The notes: generated by a model from the letters alone, not told the origin. A DNA stretch of 64,000 nt from CBDDEC01 sp965226785 (GCA_965226785.1 CBDDEC010000004.1:682001-746000); one strand, 5' to 3'. Positions 46,809 through 55,367 are shown, numbered from the stretch's first letter. Numbers and translations are program-made.

Positions 46809-47651
46809 TCACGGCCGCACCCACCGGGTGTCGTGCGTCCACCCGAGCATGCGCTTCGCCTTGGAGTTGTCGATCGCACTTTCGAACCCGTCGAGGGGCC
46901 TCCGCATCGGGACGCCGGGGTAGCCGCGCTCGATCGCCTCACGCGTCGGAATCGCGAGCACTGTCTCGTCCGCATTGATGAAGAACGCCTCGTGGCCCCT
47001 CCAGTCGGCCTCCAGCGCGAGGCGGCACGCGCGGGCGGCGTCCGAGCGGTCGGTCCAGCCCCAGAACGAGTTGTAGCGCACGCGGTCGTCCGTCGGGTCG
47101 GAGATCGACAGCTGCTGCTCTGCGCGCTGCTCGTCGCTCGACATGAGGAGGTGGAAGCGCAGGCTCGCGATCTGCATCTCGCGTCGGCGACAGAATGCCT
47201 CGGCCATCTCCTCCCCGAGCCACTTGCTCTGCGCATAGGCATCTTCGGCGCGTGTCGGGTGCGCCTCGTCGACGGGAAAGTAGCGCGGTGGCACGGCCGT
47301 CTTCGAGAAGCTCGCGCCGAGCGCGTTGATGGAGGACGCCATGACCGCCTTCGGTATCTCGTGGATCTCAGCGGCCTCCAGCACAGCCCAGTTGGACAGC
47401 ATGTTCACGCGGAACACCACGTGCTCAGGGTCGTCCGTCGGAGCAGGAATGGCGGCCATATGGATCAGGGCGTCGACGCCCTTGAGCGCGGCGACGACCT
47501 CGCCGAGGTCGGTCGTGTCTACGCGCTGGAAGCGCGTGTCGGCGGCGCCAGGCACGGCATCCACATTCGTGACATCGTAGCCGTAGGCCAGTAGCTCGGA
47601 GAGGATGTACTGCCCGATGCGCCCGCTGCCGCCCGTCACCGCTACGTGCAT
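46809..47651 (-). CDS. NAD-dependent epimerase/dehydratase (uronate dehydrogenase-like)
   Basis: 280 aa from ATG 47651. Rossmann motif VAVTGGSGRIGQYILSELLA, Asp-ending second strand (YDVTNVDAVPGAADTRF), ALIHMAAIPAPTDDPEHVVF, then MASSINALGASF and YAQSKWLGEEMAEAFCRRRE holding the Tyr-x-x-x-Lys pair, and WGWTDRSDAARACRLALEAD. Extended SDRs of this type include uronate dehydrogenases and UDP-sugar epimerases. Genomic neighbours favour a sugar-acid role. It is complete. Confidence 0.85.
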   Translation of the reverse strand: MHVAVTGGSGRIGQYILSELLAYGYDVTNVDAVPGAADTRFQRVDTTDLGEVVAALKGVDALIHMAAIPAPTDDPEHVVFRVNMLSNWAVLEAAEIHEIPKAVMASSINALGASFSKTAVPPRYFPVDEAHPTRAEDAYAQSKWLGEEMAEAFCRRREMQIASLRFHLLMSSDEQRAEQQLSISDPTDDRVRYNSFWGWTDRSDAARACRLALEADWRGHEAFFINADETVLAIPTREAIERGYPGVPMRRPLDGFESAIDNSKAKRMLGWTHDTRWVRP

Positions 47652-47846
47652 CAACTCATCCCTGCCGGTACGCATGGCCTGGGGGCGGCGAGAGCATCAT
47701 ACTGGCGGCCGGGATCGGTCAAGTGGAACTCGCCTCGTCGCTGGCACGGGACAGCGTGGGCAACGATGCAGAAGGGAGGCCGCCTGAGAGGCGGGCCCGT
47801 CGCCAACCTGGGCCCCGCATCCTCGGGACGGTCGGGACCGCGCTCC

Positions 47847-47912
47847 GCTGATCATCGTATCGTGAGGACAACCCTTCAAGGACGAGAAACGCCGCAAGCG
47901 TTGGCCGCGCGC
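47847..47912. mobile_element. Decayed MITE, right half
   Basis: CTGATCATCGTATCGTGAGG, ACAACCCTTCAAGGACGAGA and AACGCCGCAAGCGTTGGCCG parallel the right half of the tRNA-Ser MITE (TTGATCATCCTGACCGTGAC ... AGACGACGAGAAACCCCGCA AACACTGGAC). The terminal repeat itself is gone, replaced 24 bp later by an IS left end. Confidence 0.55.
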
Positions 47913-47935
47913 CACGGACGTGACGCTCACGATCC

Positions 47936-48047
47936 CGTGGGACGGCAAAACTTGATCCGTGCAGGTCTGTCCTGAGATAGCAGAGTATCGGCGAGCCACG
48001 AGAGGCTCGTCTGTGCTCTACCTCCGTCTGCTTGTCGCAGCACTCCT
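47936..48047 (+). mobile_element. Left-end fragment of the 1,120-bp IS
   Basis: CGTGGGACGGCAAAACTTGA through the start of the transposase (VLYLRLLVAAL) to TTGTCGCAGCACTC, then abruptly a lipoprotein gene fragment. About 112 bp retained. Confidence 0.9.
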
Positions 48048-48342
48048 CGGCAAACGCTTCTCCGTCGACGAGGAGACCTGGGACAGTTGAGCTGCGGTCA
48101 GGGTCGTTGACGCAGACGGCGCCACCTTCGATCGGCGGAGTCGCACTGGGGGTGGTCGTCGGCTCAGGCGTCGTCGTCGCCGTGGGAGTCTGAGGCGTGG
48201 TGGTGGCAGCCGCGGTGGAGGCCGCCGCAACCGTCGGGGGCGGCGTAACGGTCAGGGTGGCATCCACCACGCCACCCTCATCACCAAAGCAGGCCGCGAG
48301 CGGAAGCGTGGCAAAGCTGACGAGCAAGAGCGCTGCTCTCAA
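48048..48342 (-). pseudogene. Lipoprotein with Thr/Pro-rich linker, 3'-truncated
   Basis: From ATG 48342: signal peptide MRAALLLVSFATLPLAACFG with lipobox LAAC, then a low-complexity linker (TVAAASTAAATTTPQTPTAT) and GGAVCVNDPDRSSTVPGLLV then DGEAFAEE at the IS fragment junction. The surface-exposed functional domain is missing. The linker resembles that of the sortase-like lipoprotein at 56620 but the genes are not homologous by eye. Confidence 0.7.
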
Positions 48343-48467
48343 AACTGTCGCTCCTTCGGGGCTAGTTTTCCCGACTCACGGCCGTTCTGGGAAATGCTGT
48401 GAGATCTCGGTACCCGCACGACAGAACGGCTCCGGTACGTGCACGACATGTGGTGCAGGGTACTAGG
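48343..48467. other. Spacer upstream of the lipoprotein gene
   Basis: Contains TTCCCGACTCACGGCCGTTC, no gene. It would hold the lipoprotein promoter, but no clear -10/-35 pair is evident. Confidence 0.3.
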
Positions 48468-48970
48468 CTGCATTGATCCGGTCCGGCCTGCCACCTGGGT
48501 TCGCAAAGGCACCATGCTCCTTCCTGCGGTCGTGTCTGGCCGCGTGCGTACGAATGATTCGGTCATCGCTCCAGATCGGCACCGTGTCGCCTGCCAGGGA
48601 GACCTCCACCTGGCGTCCCCGGAACGCGTTGCCGACGCGGTAGTTGGCGCCCGCGAAGCTCACCGAGCCGTTGCGGTCGACCTTGCGGACGACCACCCGG
48701 TCCGAGGCCGGACGCTTCGGCGCCGCGGCGAGCGCCTGCTTCAGCACCCGCTCCTCCTGCTCAGGGAGGTGCCGCCGGGCGTGCGTCGCCACGAGCACCG
48801 CGTCGTGGAAGACCTCCACGAGACCGTCGTGACAGACGAGTTCGACGGACTGTCCGGCGAGGTAGCGGCCGACGTGGTACTTGAAGTTGAGCAGGCTCAC
48901 CTTGCCGTCCACGAGCACCCGCCGGAGGGTTCGGACCAGCGACCCCCTGGACCACCTGCTCAGAGAGCAG
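48468..48970 (-). pseudogene. IS481-type transposase, C-terminal remnant
   Basis: The minus-strand frame enters at about 48970 with RVLVDGKVSLLNFKYHVGRY and LAGQSVELVCHDGLVEVFHD, and ends VVVRKVDRNGSVSFAGANYR, VGNAFRGRQVEVSLAGDTVP and IRTHAARHDRRKEHGAFANP. The V-x-x-x-G-x-V-x-F-x-G-x-x-YRVG-x-x-x-x-G-x-x-VEV pattern is the C-terminal beta domain of IS481/IS21-like transposases. The catalytic core is lost. Confidence 0.65.
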
Positions 48971-49035
48971 ATGGCCCAACTTCCCACACGAAGAGAGCCC
49001 GCCAGATGGCGGGCCCTACGTCTATCTGCAGTGCT

Positions 49036-49090
49036 TGGAGCGGGAGAAGGGATTCGAACCCTCGACCCTCTGCTTGGGAAGCACGCTGGT
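49036..49090 (-). tRNA. tRNA-Gly (CCC), 3' fragment only
   Basis: On the minus strand: anticodon stem-loop TGCTT-CCC-AAGCA, T arm GAGGG-TTCGAAT-CCCTT, acceptor 3' strand CTCCCGC, discriminator T and encoded CCA (49036-49038). The acceptor 5' strand and the D arm are absent; the sequence beyond 49090 (CTGGTTGCCGCAGC) is unrelated. It is a pseudo-tRNA, cut in the region just 5' of the anticodon stem. Confidence 0.8.
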
Positions 49091-49122
49091 TGCCGCAGCA
49101 GGCGACATAACTCAGATGTGAG

Positions 49123-49232
49123 ACTGCAGGGAAACTGCAGGGAAACTGCAGGGAAACTGCAGGGAAACTGCAGGGAAACTGCAGGGAAACTGCAGGGAAA
49201 CTGCAGGGGAATCGCAGGGGAATCGCAGGTCA
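49123..49232. repeat. 11-bp tandem repeat
   Basis: Seven consecutive ACTGCAGGGAA units (49123-49199), an eighth ending GGGGA, then two TCGCAGGGGAA-type variants to 49230. It abuts the left edge of the second recombinase unit (49233). No coding role. Confidence 0.93.
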
Positions 49233-50289
49233 GGCCCGCTCGGTGCCGCTTCTGAGGCGGGCTCAGCGAGACACCGGGCCGATCATCTGGTCGCCCGGGG
49301 AGAAGCGATGGTGGCGTGTTGCCGCCTGCTCCGAGCGGTAGGCCGAGCTGTAGGCCGAGCTGTAGCGACGCACCATGTCGGGCGAGGAGTGTCCGAGCAG
49401 GTACTGCACGTCGAGTTCGCGGGCATCGTGTGCGATTGCCCACGTCGCGAATGTGTGGCGGAAGCGATGCGCGTGCACTTTCGCCACTTCTGCGCGACGA
49501 CCCAGGCGGCGGAGCATCTGCTTGAGCCCGTTCGGTCGGAGCGCGGTCGCTGGCTTCAGCTCACCAAGGTGGCTGGCCGCTACGAAGAGCGGACCCGGAG
49601 CCGTTCCCCGCCGCTCGAGGTAGCGCTCCAGCGCGGCGCCACAGTGCGCTGCAAAGGGCACCACGCGCTGCTTGTTGCCCTTGCCGTGGCGTACGCGCAG
49701 CCGGCGCGTCTCGAGGTCGAGGTCATCGAGCGTCAGCTGAACGAGCTCTGAGCATCGCAGGCCAGTGTCGAGTAAGCACAGCACCATCGCACGATCCCGC
49801 AGCCCGAGCGCGGTGGCTGAATCGCACCCCGCCATCAGCTGCGCGATGTCGGCTGGCGAGAACGGCTCGACAATGCGCTGTGGCAGCCGGACGTTCTTGA
49901 TCCCCCGGAACGGGTTGTCTTGGAGGTGGCGCGCGTCGACGAGCCAGTTGAAGAAGCAGCGGACCTCGCGGAAGTAGCGGTGTCGAGTCTCAAGGCTGAG
50001 GTGAGAGAAGCCGCCCAAATAGCGGTAGACGTCTTCCGGCGTGACCGCCGCCGCGTCGGCGACCGTCACTGCGCGGGCGAAGCGATTCAGTGACTCTCGG
50101 TATGCGCGCACCGTCTGCGCGGACTTGCCCTCGACCTCACAGCGCAGGAGGTACAGCGCGCTTAGCTCGGTGAGGGAGGGGCTCGCGTTCATCACGAGCA
50201 TGGACGCTCTCTCCCAGGCCGAAGTCAAGCGGTGCCGCGGGTTGGTGTTCTCCAATTCGAAGCAGCCGCTTCGATTAACCAGCGGGCGG
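49233..50289 (-). mobile_element. Tyrosine-recombinase mobile unit, copy B
   Basis: Same boundaries as 8307-9351 (GGCCCGCTCGGTGCCGCTTC ... ACCAGCGGGCGG). It is 12 bp longer because of an internal 12-bp duplication in the gene. The right side is fused directly to IS copy 6, whose CGTGGG begins at 50290; the left side is the 11-bp minisatellite. In copy A the IS on the same side lies 15 bp away with an intervening GCTTCCTGATCGTCC. Confidence 0.75.
49263..50201 (-). CDS. Tyrosine recombinase, copy B
   Basis: 312 aa from ATG 50201 (GGGAGAG upstream as in copy A). All catalytic residues are retained. The only clear protein difference is a four-residue in-frame duplication after the nucleophile, RRYSSAYSSAYRSEQ versus RRYSSAYRSEQ, caused by a tandem GTAGGCCGAGCT on the plus strand. 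It lies directly beside the catalytic tyrosine and could affect activity or the C-terminal packing helix. The longer upstream reading crosses the IS and is an artefact. Confidence 0.9.
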   Translation of the reverse strand: MLVMNASPSLTELSALYLLRCEVEGKSAQTVRAYRESLNRFARAVTVADAAAVTPEDVYRYLGGFSHLSLETRHRYFREVRCFFNWLVDARHLQDNPFRGIKNVRLPQRIVEPFSPADIAQLMAGCDSATALGLRDRAMVLCLLDTGLRCSELVQLTLDDLDLETRRLRVRHGKGNKQRVVPFAAHCGAALERYLERRGTAPGPLFVAASHLGELKPATALRPNGLKQMLRRLGRRAEVAKVHAHRFRHTFATWAIAHDARELDVQYLLGHSSPDMVRRYSSAYSSAYRSEQAATRHHRFSPGDQMIGPVSR

Positions 50290-51409
50290 CGTGGGACGGC
50301 AAAACTTGATCCGTGCGGTTCGATGCTGAGATAGCAGAGTATCGGCGAGCCACGAGAGGCTCGTCTGTGCTCTACCTCCGTCTGCTTGTCGCAGCACTCT
50401 TCGCATCGGTCCGCGCCCGCCGAGATCTCGTCCTCGAGAACTTGGCGCTGCGGCATCAGCTCGCCGTCTACACAAGGGGCCGTCGTCGACCGCGGCTCCG
50501 TCGCCACGACCGCCGACTCTGGTCACTGCTGGCACGCGGTTGGTCCGGCTGGCGAGGCACGCTCGTGATGGTCGAGCCGGACACGGTGGTGCGCTGGCAT
50601 CGTTCTGCTTGGCGCGCCTACTGGCGCTGGAAGAGTCGTCGCCGCTCCGGACGACCCCGGATTCCCGCAGAGCTGCGACAGCTGATCGTCCGCATCGCCA
50701 CTGAGCATCCGCGGTGGGGCGCCGTCCGCATCGTCGGCGAGCTGCGTGCCCTTGGCTTCGAGGTCAGCGCCCGCACCGTGAGTCGCTACCGCCGGCAAGC
50801 GCCGCGGCGCCCCCCGAGCCAGTCGTGGCGCACGTTTCTCCGCAACCACGCGTCCAGCATCTGGGCTGCTGACCGGTTCACGGTCCAGACGCTCGCCTTC
50901 CGCACGCTCTCCGTGCTCATCGTGATCGACCACGACCGGCGCCGCATCCGGCACTGGAACGTCACGGAGCATCCGAACGCGCCCTGGATCTGGCAGCAGA
51001 TGATCGAGGCGACCGCCTGGGGTCAGCAGCCAGGGTTCCTCATCCGAGACCGCGACCGTAGCTATGGCGGAGACTTCATCGCACGCGCTCGACGGCTCGG
51101 GATCGAGACGATTCTGACTCCGGTGCACGCGCCGAACGCCAACGCCATCGCCGAGCGGGTGATCGGCACGCTCCGGCGCGAGTGCCTCGATCACGTCATC
51201 GCCGTCAACGAACGGCATCTGAGGCGGGTGCTTGGTGAGTACGTCCAGCGCTACAACGCGATGCGTCCGCATCGATCATTGTCGCTCGACTCTCCGGAGG
51301 GACGCTCGCCGGTGCAGCGGATGCCGAGTCAGCGAGTCGTCAGCAAGCCGGTGCTAGGAGGCTTGCATCATGAGTATCGGTGGGCCGCATGAGGTTTTGC
51401 CGTCCCACG
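50290..51409 (+). mobile_element. 1,120-bp IS, copy 6
   Basis: Complete; left CGTGGGACGGCAAAACTTGA, right CCGTCCCACGGGG. It is immediately followed by a second, internally deleted 3' part of the same IS (51412-51771), making a partial tandem array. Confidence 0.95.
50313..51392 (+). CDS. Transposase of IS copy 6
   Basis: 359 aa from GTG 50313, intact. Variants: RRQAPRRPPSQ (Pro for Leu), AADRFTVQTLAFRTLSVLIV, YVQRYNAMRPHRSL and VQRMPSQRVVS. The YVQRYN and VQRMPSQ variants are shared only with the adjacent 3' fragment, showing that the fragment arose from this copy or a sister. Confidence 0.9.
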   Translation: MRFDAEIAEYRRATRGSSVLYLRLLVAALFASVRARRDLVLENLALRHQLAVYTRGRRRPRLRRHDRRLWSLLARGWSGWRGTLVMVEPDTVVRWHRSAWRAYWRWKSRRRSGRPRIPAELRQLIVRIATEHPRWGAVRIVGELRALGFEVSARTVSRYRRQAPRRPPSQSWRTFLRNHASSIWAADRFTVQTLAFRTLSVLIVIDHDRRRIRHWNVTEHPNAPWIWQQMIEATAWGQQPGFLIRDRDRSYGGDFIARARRLGIETILTPVHAPNANAIAERVIGTLRRECLDHVIAVNERHLRRVLGEYVQRYNAMRPHRSLSLDSPEGRSPVQRMPSQRVVSKPVLGGLHHEYRWAA

Positions 51410-51411
51410 GG

Positions 51412-51771
51412 GTGATCGCGCCCTGGATCTGGAGGCAGATGATCGAGGCGACCGCCTGGGGTCATCGAGACGATTCTGACTCCGGTGTGCGCGCCGAACG
51501 CCAACGCCATCGCCGAGCGGGTGATCGGCACGCTCCGGCGCGAGTGCCTCGATCACGTCATCGCCGTCAACGAACGGCATCTGAGGCGGGTGCTTGGTGA
51601 GTACGTCCAGCGCTACAACGCGATGCGTCCGCATCGATCATTGTCGCTCGACTCTCCGGAGGGACGCTCGCCGGTGCAGCGGATGCCGAGTCAGCGAGTC
51701 GTCAGCAAGCCGGTGCTAGGAGGCTTGCATCATGAGTATCGGTGGGCCGCATGAGGTTTTGCCGTCCCACG
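51412..51771 (+). mobile_element. Internally deleted 3' part of the 1,120-bp IS
   Basis: GATCGCGCCCTGGATCTGGA to CCTGGGGTCATCGAGACGAT shows a deletion of about 110 bp joining the mid-region to the third catalytic region; the rest to CCGTCCCACG is intact. The ORF for the last 90 residues (ANAIAERVIGTLRRECLDHV onward) remains open. The mid-region (IAPWIWRQMIEATAWG) resembles copies 2 and 5 while the 3' part resembles copy 6, so the fragment is a hybrid. Confidence 0.85.
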
Positions 51772-51932
51772 GGGCAGCTAGCGACGAGATGCGGCGCTGC
51801 CCGTGGCACGCGGATAGCGAGCCGTCATTGCACATCAACTGGCACGCAACAGTCTTCTACTGCTTCGGCTGCGGAGAGGGTGGCTCCGGGCACGCCGATC
51901 GTGGTTCCAGCCTCGGACAGCCCGCTATCATC

Positions 51933-51956
51933 GGCGCGGTCGGAGGCGCGGCCGGA
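51933..51956. repeat. 12-bp repeat, two units
   Basis: GGCGCGGTCGGA followed by GGCGCGGCCGGA at the position where copy A has 19 units. Probably the ancestral state. Confidence 0.95.
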
Positions 51957-51970
51957 GTGGGAGCAGTGCG

Positions 51971-52807
51971 ATGCCCGAGGGCGGTCTGAACGTCGAAGGG
52001 TGTGTGTCCGTCGTTACGGGCGCAGCGAGTGGTATCGGACGCGCCATCGCGGTGGCGCTCGGCGCCCGCGACGGCCGTGTCGTACTTGCTGATGTCGACG
52101 CGGACGGCCTCGCCGAGGCGGTGGCGGCCGTCGAGGCCGCTGGCGGCCAGGCTCTGGGGCACGCGACTGACGTCAGCCTGCAGACCTCGTGGGCCTCGCT
52201 CGCTGAAGCCACGGAGCGCGAGTTCGGCCCGGCGCAGCTGCTGGTCAACAACGCGGGCGTGATGACGCGCGCCGACCTCGACGACTCGGACGACGACGAC
52301 TGGACGTGGATCCTCGGCGTCAATCTCCTGGGCGTCGTCGAGGGTGTGCGCACGTTCCTGCCGCAGCTCCGCACGCACGCGCCGAACGCACACATCATGA
52401 ACACCGGCTCGATGGCCGGCCTCGCTCCGCGTGTCGACGCCAGCGCCGGCGTATACACCGCCTCGAAGGCCGCGGTCGTGGTCTACAGCGAAGTGCTGCG
52501 CCAGGAACTCTCGGCCGAGGGGATCGGCGTCACGGTGCTCTGCCCCGGGACGGTCTCGACCGGCATCTCCGACGCCGAGCGCAACCGGCCTGCGAGCCTC
52601 GGCGAGGGACACCGCTCGCCCGTGCCCGTGCGTGTGGCGCAGGCAATGACGGCGGACCCGGTCGCGGCGGCCGTCCTCGACGCGATCGCGAAGAACGAGC
52701 CCTTCATCTTCACGCACGACGATTCGCGCGGCCGCATCGAGGCGCGCTTCGCCCGCATCGCGGACAGCCTCGACGCGGCGGACGCGCGCGTGGACGGTGG
52801 CGCGTGA
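51971..52807 (+). CDS. Short-chain dehydrogenase/reductase, copy 2
   Basis: 278 aa, identical to the 41210 copy by eye except near the C-terminus (SLDAADARVDGGA in place of SLDAADVRVDGGA). All SDR motifs are present. The TGA overlaps the following GTG (52804). Having two near-identical intact copies and one truncated copy in 36 kb is consistent with ongoing IS-mediated duplication. Confidence 0.9.
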   Translation: MPEGGLNVEGCVSVVTGAASGIGRAIAVALGARDGRVVLADVDADGLAEAVAAVEAAGGQALGHATDVSLQTSWASLAEATEREFGPAQLLVNNAGVMTRADLDDSDDDDWTWILGVNLLGVVEGVRTFLPQLRTHAPNAHIMNTGSMAGLAPRVDASAGVYTASKAAVVVYSEVLRQELSAEGIGVTVLCPGTVSTGISDAERNRPASLGEGHRSPVPVRVAQAMTADPVAAAVLDAIAKNEPFIFTHDDSRGRIEARFARIADSLDAADARVDGGA

Positions 52808-52936
52808 ACTTCGGAGCGTTCTTTCTCTCCGGCTCGCCGGTGCGTGAGGATCCCTCCGCGGTGTTTGCGCGCCTCGATGAGTACATCGTGCTGGCGGAGG
52901 AGGTCGGATACGACTCCGTGTGGTTCGCCGAGCACC
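52804..52936 (+). pseudogene. LLM-class oxidoreductase N-terminal fragment, copy 2
   Basis: MNFGAFFLSGSPVREDPSAV, FARLDEYIVLAEEVGYDSVW then FAEHP at the element end. It lacks the nonsense codon of copy A. A short reading continues through the IS110 end and stops at 52989. The C-terminal part of a related gene lies in opposite orientation at 53518-54200. Confidence 0.8.
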
Positions 52937-52973
52937 CGTGGGACGGAGCCTCTGTGTCAAGCGGCCTCGGTAG
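52937..52973 (-). mobile_element. IS110 right-end fragment
   Basis: CGTGGGACGGAGCCTCTGTG then TCAAGCGGCCTCGGTAG: the terminal-repeat target sequence plus the last bases of the IS110 recombinase gene and its 3' end. The remainder of the element is deleted. Confidence 0.85.
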
Positions 52974-53517
52974 TCCACGTCAGCTCTAGCCGACCCTCGT
53001 ACACGTCGCTCATCGACGGATCTTTCCACTGATGGGGACTACTTGCGGCTCTGGGGAGCGGGGCAAACCGGCCGAACACTCCTACGCGGTCCACCGACCG
53101 CGATACTACCAGTCGACGAACCGCTGACCATCGTCACGTGATCGTCGAGGCAGTCCAGGGAAGGGACTGACGACATCGGAGCGGGCAGCTACTAGGGCTA
53201 GCTGTTGCTAGCTATGCAGGATTGCCAAGCCGTTGGTGACGAGAGTCAGCGGTTTGCCAAGCCGTTGCTCTAGCTAAGAGCAGTAGTCTCGGAAGCCGTC
53301 GGCCTAGCCAGCGCTGCAGGATTCCCAATCCGGGCGCCTGGGCAGCCAGTTGGTCGGTCGCCGCGCTAGCTCGCGACTAAGGGGCGGGGTCCGCTGAATC
53401 AGTGCGAGGCGGACACCCGCCGGGCAGCGCCGGCATCACCGGTCTTCACTGACCCGCGGGCGCAGGGCGAGTTGTTCGCAGTGCGACGCCTTAGCTCTGC
53501 TGAAGTGCCGCGCGGGC
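52974..53517. other. Long non-coding stretch with short direct repeats
   Basis: About 540 bp without a credible gene. It contains TTGCCAAGCCGTTG twice (53223 and 53256), GCAGGATT twice (53216, 53315) and several CTAGC motifs (GGGCTAGCTGTTGCTAGCTA at 53195). The rest shows no recognisable signals. Confidence 0.45.
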
Positions 53518-54205
53518 TCAACGGATCGAGCTCGCGTGCAGCGCGCCTGGACTGACCGGCTTCGGGTGCGCTCTCTTCTTGATCGGGTCATGAGAGTGGA
53601 GTGTTCCAAGACGCGCACGGTAGGCGCGGTCCTCGCGATCGACCAGCGGCTGCGCCAGCACCTCGTCGACACCGGCGTCGCGCCAGCGGTGGAGGCCGGC
53701 GGCGACCTCCTCGGCGGTGCCGGAGACGACGAGGTCGCCGAGCAGGTCGTCGCCGTAGCCGTCGCTCACGTCGTAGCCGGCGGCGGTGAACATGCCCTGG
53801 TAGTTCGGCACGCGCGCGTACATCGCGAGCTGCTCGCGCGCCCAGTCGTGCGCCGTCTCAACGTCGACGCCAACCGCAATCGGGACGTGCGCGACCAGTG
53901 GTGGTCGCTCCCGCTCGGCCTTGGCGGCGCCGGCTTCCAGCGCCTGCAGCGCGGTGCCGAGGAGGTAGCGCAGCGGGCTCATCCAGGAAATCGCGCCGTC
54001 GCTCAGCTCGCCGCACAGCTCGTAGGACTTCGGGCGCAACGCCGAGGCCATCACCGGGATCTCTGCCGTGCGCGCGATTCGGCCACGCGAGCGCACGTGG
54101 TAGCCGTCGAACTCGACCGAGGCGACAAAAGACGACACCGACAAAAGACGACCGGTCGCCCGTCACTTCCATGCCGCCCGCGTGCTCCACCTTCACGTTG
54201 TCGCG
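53518..54205 (-). pseudogene. LLM-class oxidoreductase, C-terminal part with frameshift
   Basis: Reads EFDGYHVRSRGRIARTAEIP, VMASALRPKSYELCGELSDG, AISWMSPLRYLLGTALQALE, HVPIAVGVDVETAHDWAREQ, GDDLLGDLVVSGTAEEVAAG and VDEVLAQPLVDREDRAYRAR, to TGA 53518. This is the C-terminal half of an LLM flavin/F420 oxidoreductase. Upstream, KVEHAGGMEVTGDRSSF is in another frame; a tandem duplication of about 16 bp containing CGACAAAAGACGA (54121-54153) causes the shift. The N-terminal half is removed by the IS110 fragment at 54225. Confidence 0.8.
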
Positions 54206-54224
54206 GTACAGGTGCGGTCGGTGC

Positions 54225-54660
54225 GCGCCGCCTCGAGGCAGCGCTGCGCGTACAAGGCAGCGCCCTCACGCGCATCCCCGGCGTCGGCGTGATCCTGGCG
54301 GCGAAGATCGTGGGGCGCAGCGGAGCGGTCAGTCGCTTCCCCTCGCGCGCGCACTACGCCAGCTACACGGCGACGGCGCCGCTTGAGGTGTCGAGCGGGG
54401 AGGTCCAACGCCATCGCCTCAGCCGCGGTGGAGACCGCCAGCTGAACCGGGCGCTCCACATCGCGGCGCTCACCCAGGCGCGCATGCCGGGCACCGAAGG
54501 CCACGGCTACTTCCGTCGCAAACTCGCCGCTGGCAAGAGTCGGAACGAGGCGCTGCGCTGCCTCAAACGCCGACTCTCGGACGTCGTTTACCGATGCATG
54601 GTGGCCGATGCTCGCACCTGCGCTACCGAGGCCGCTTGACACAGAGGCTCCGCCCCACGG
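54225..54660 (+). pseudogene. IS110 transposase C-terminal fragment with element right end
   Basis: Starts at RLEAALRVQGSALTRIPGVG and runs to the natural end RCMVADARTCATEAA, TGA 54637-54639, then CACAGAGGCTCCGCCCCACG. One substitution (YTATAPLEV for YTGTAPLEV) distinguishes it. The right end joins a GGGGCGG-type (MITE) terminal repeat, unlike the GGGACGG junction at 42176, so this is an independent insertion. Confidence 0.88.
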
Positions 54661-54849
54661 GGTCGCCTGGGACCCTCGAGCCAGCGCCTGCACGTCCGGG
54701 CGGCCACGAGGGAGAACGTGGACGGGTTGTCGTCGCCGCTGCGGGCCGAGTCCCTGATACCATCCGATCGGCTCCGCCACCATGCGAGACCCTTAGGCAT
54801 CGAGGCTCGCGCCGGTTATCAGCGTGTGCCGACCGCGATTGGTCCAATC
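54661..54849. other. Spacer between IS110 fragment and cargo unit
   Basis: No gene. Readings in GTGGACGGGTTGTCGTCGCC and onward are not protein-like. The minus strand has MVAEPIGWYQGLGPQRRRQP near 54780, possibly a small remnant. Confidence 0.3.
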
Positions 54850-54902
54850 CAGGAGGCATCCGTGGGCTCGGCGTTCTCAGCACTCATTCGGACGGTCGCA
54901 GC

Positions 54903-55298
54903 GTGAGCGCGCTAAGGCCGCTAAGCGCGAGGCGAAGCGAGCGGCCCGTGCCGCTCGCAAGCGGTCTCTCGATAGAGACGCGACTCCGGATCTCACACCG
55001 GAACGGACTCCCAACGCGACCGCGGGCCCGATCTCCGGCTGACCTTCCCGACGGGAGAATCATCTTGACCACGGACACATTCGGAGCCTGGCTGAACGAT
55101 CGCGCTGACAGCCACGACGAGTGCAGCTCGATCGCAGCTCTGGTGGCAGCCGATGACTGTCTTTGGTCGGTTGACTACCTGGACATGTCCCAGCACCGCG
55201 TTCGCCGACACGGCGCCACGAGCTCCGAGATGACTGCCCTACACGCGGCCTTCGAGCGCTGGTCGCTCTCCCGGGAAGGCGCCGAGGCGCTCGGTTAG
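54903..55298 (+). CDS. Cargo ORF, continuous version, 131 aa
   Basis: From GTG 54903: MSALRPLSARRSERPVPLAS, then PRARSPADLPDGRIILTTDT, FGAWLNDRADSHDECSSIAA, LVAADDCLWSVDYLDMSQHR and HAAFERWSLSREGAEALG. The C-terminal 77 residues are identical to copy A. A 14-codon reading led by AGGAGG and GTG (54861) ends at this GTG. The acidic C-terminal half looks like a folded helical domain; the N-terminal part is basic and low in complexity. Function unknown. Confidence 0.45.
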   Translation: MSALRPLSARRSERPVPLASGLSIETRLRISHRNGLPTRPRARSPADLPDGRIILTTDTFGAWLNDRADSHDECSSIAALVAADDCLWSVDYLDMSQHRVRRHGATSSEMTALHAAFERWSLSREGAEALG

Positions 55299-55367
55299 CG
55301 TCTGGTCTTTGCGGCCCGACGCTAGCGAGGGACCCGTGGTCTGATCTGACAGAGCCTGCTGAGCTGG

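Larger units (their letters stand above)
51775..52973 (+). repeat. Segmental duplication, copy B
   Basis: Begins immediately after the IS fragment (CCCACGGG then GCAGCTAGCGACG) and contains the CHC2 finger (51780-51900), a two-unit minisatellite (51933-51956), the SDR, the LLM start and 37 bp of the IS110 right end. The last 230 bp differ from copy A at several synonymous positions, so the duplication is not brand new. Confidence 0.9.

Noticed and set aside
48439..49110. Plus-strand ORF ending GRRDSNPRPSAWEARW
   Set aside because: This peptide is the known artefact of translating a tRNA gene antisense; the DNA is the tRNA-Gly fragment at 49036-49090.
49263..50507. 414-aa start for recombinase copy B
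   Set aside because: The extra N-terminus is antisense IS sequence; the ATG at 50201 has the same ribosome-binding site as copy A.
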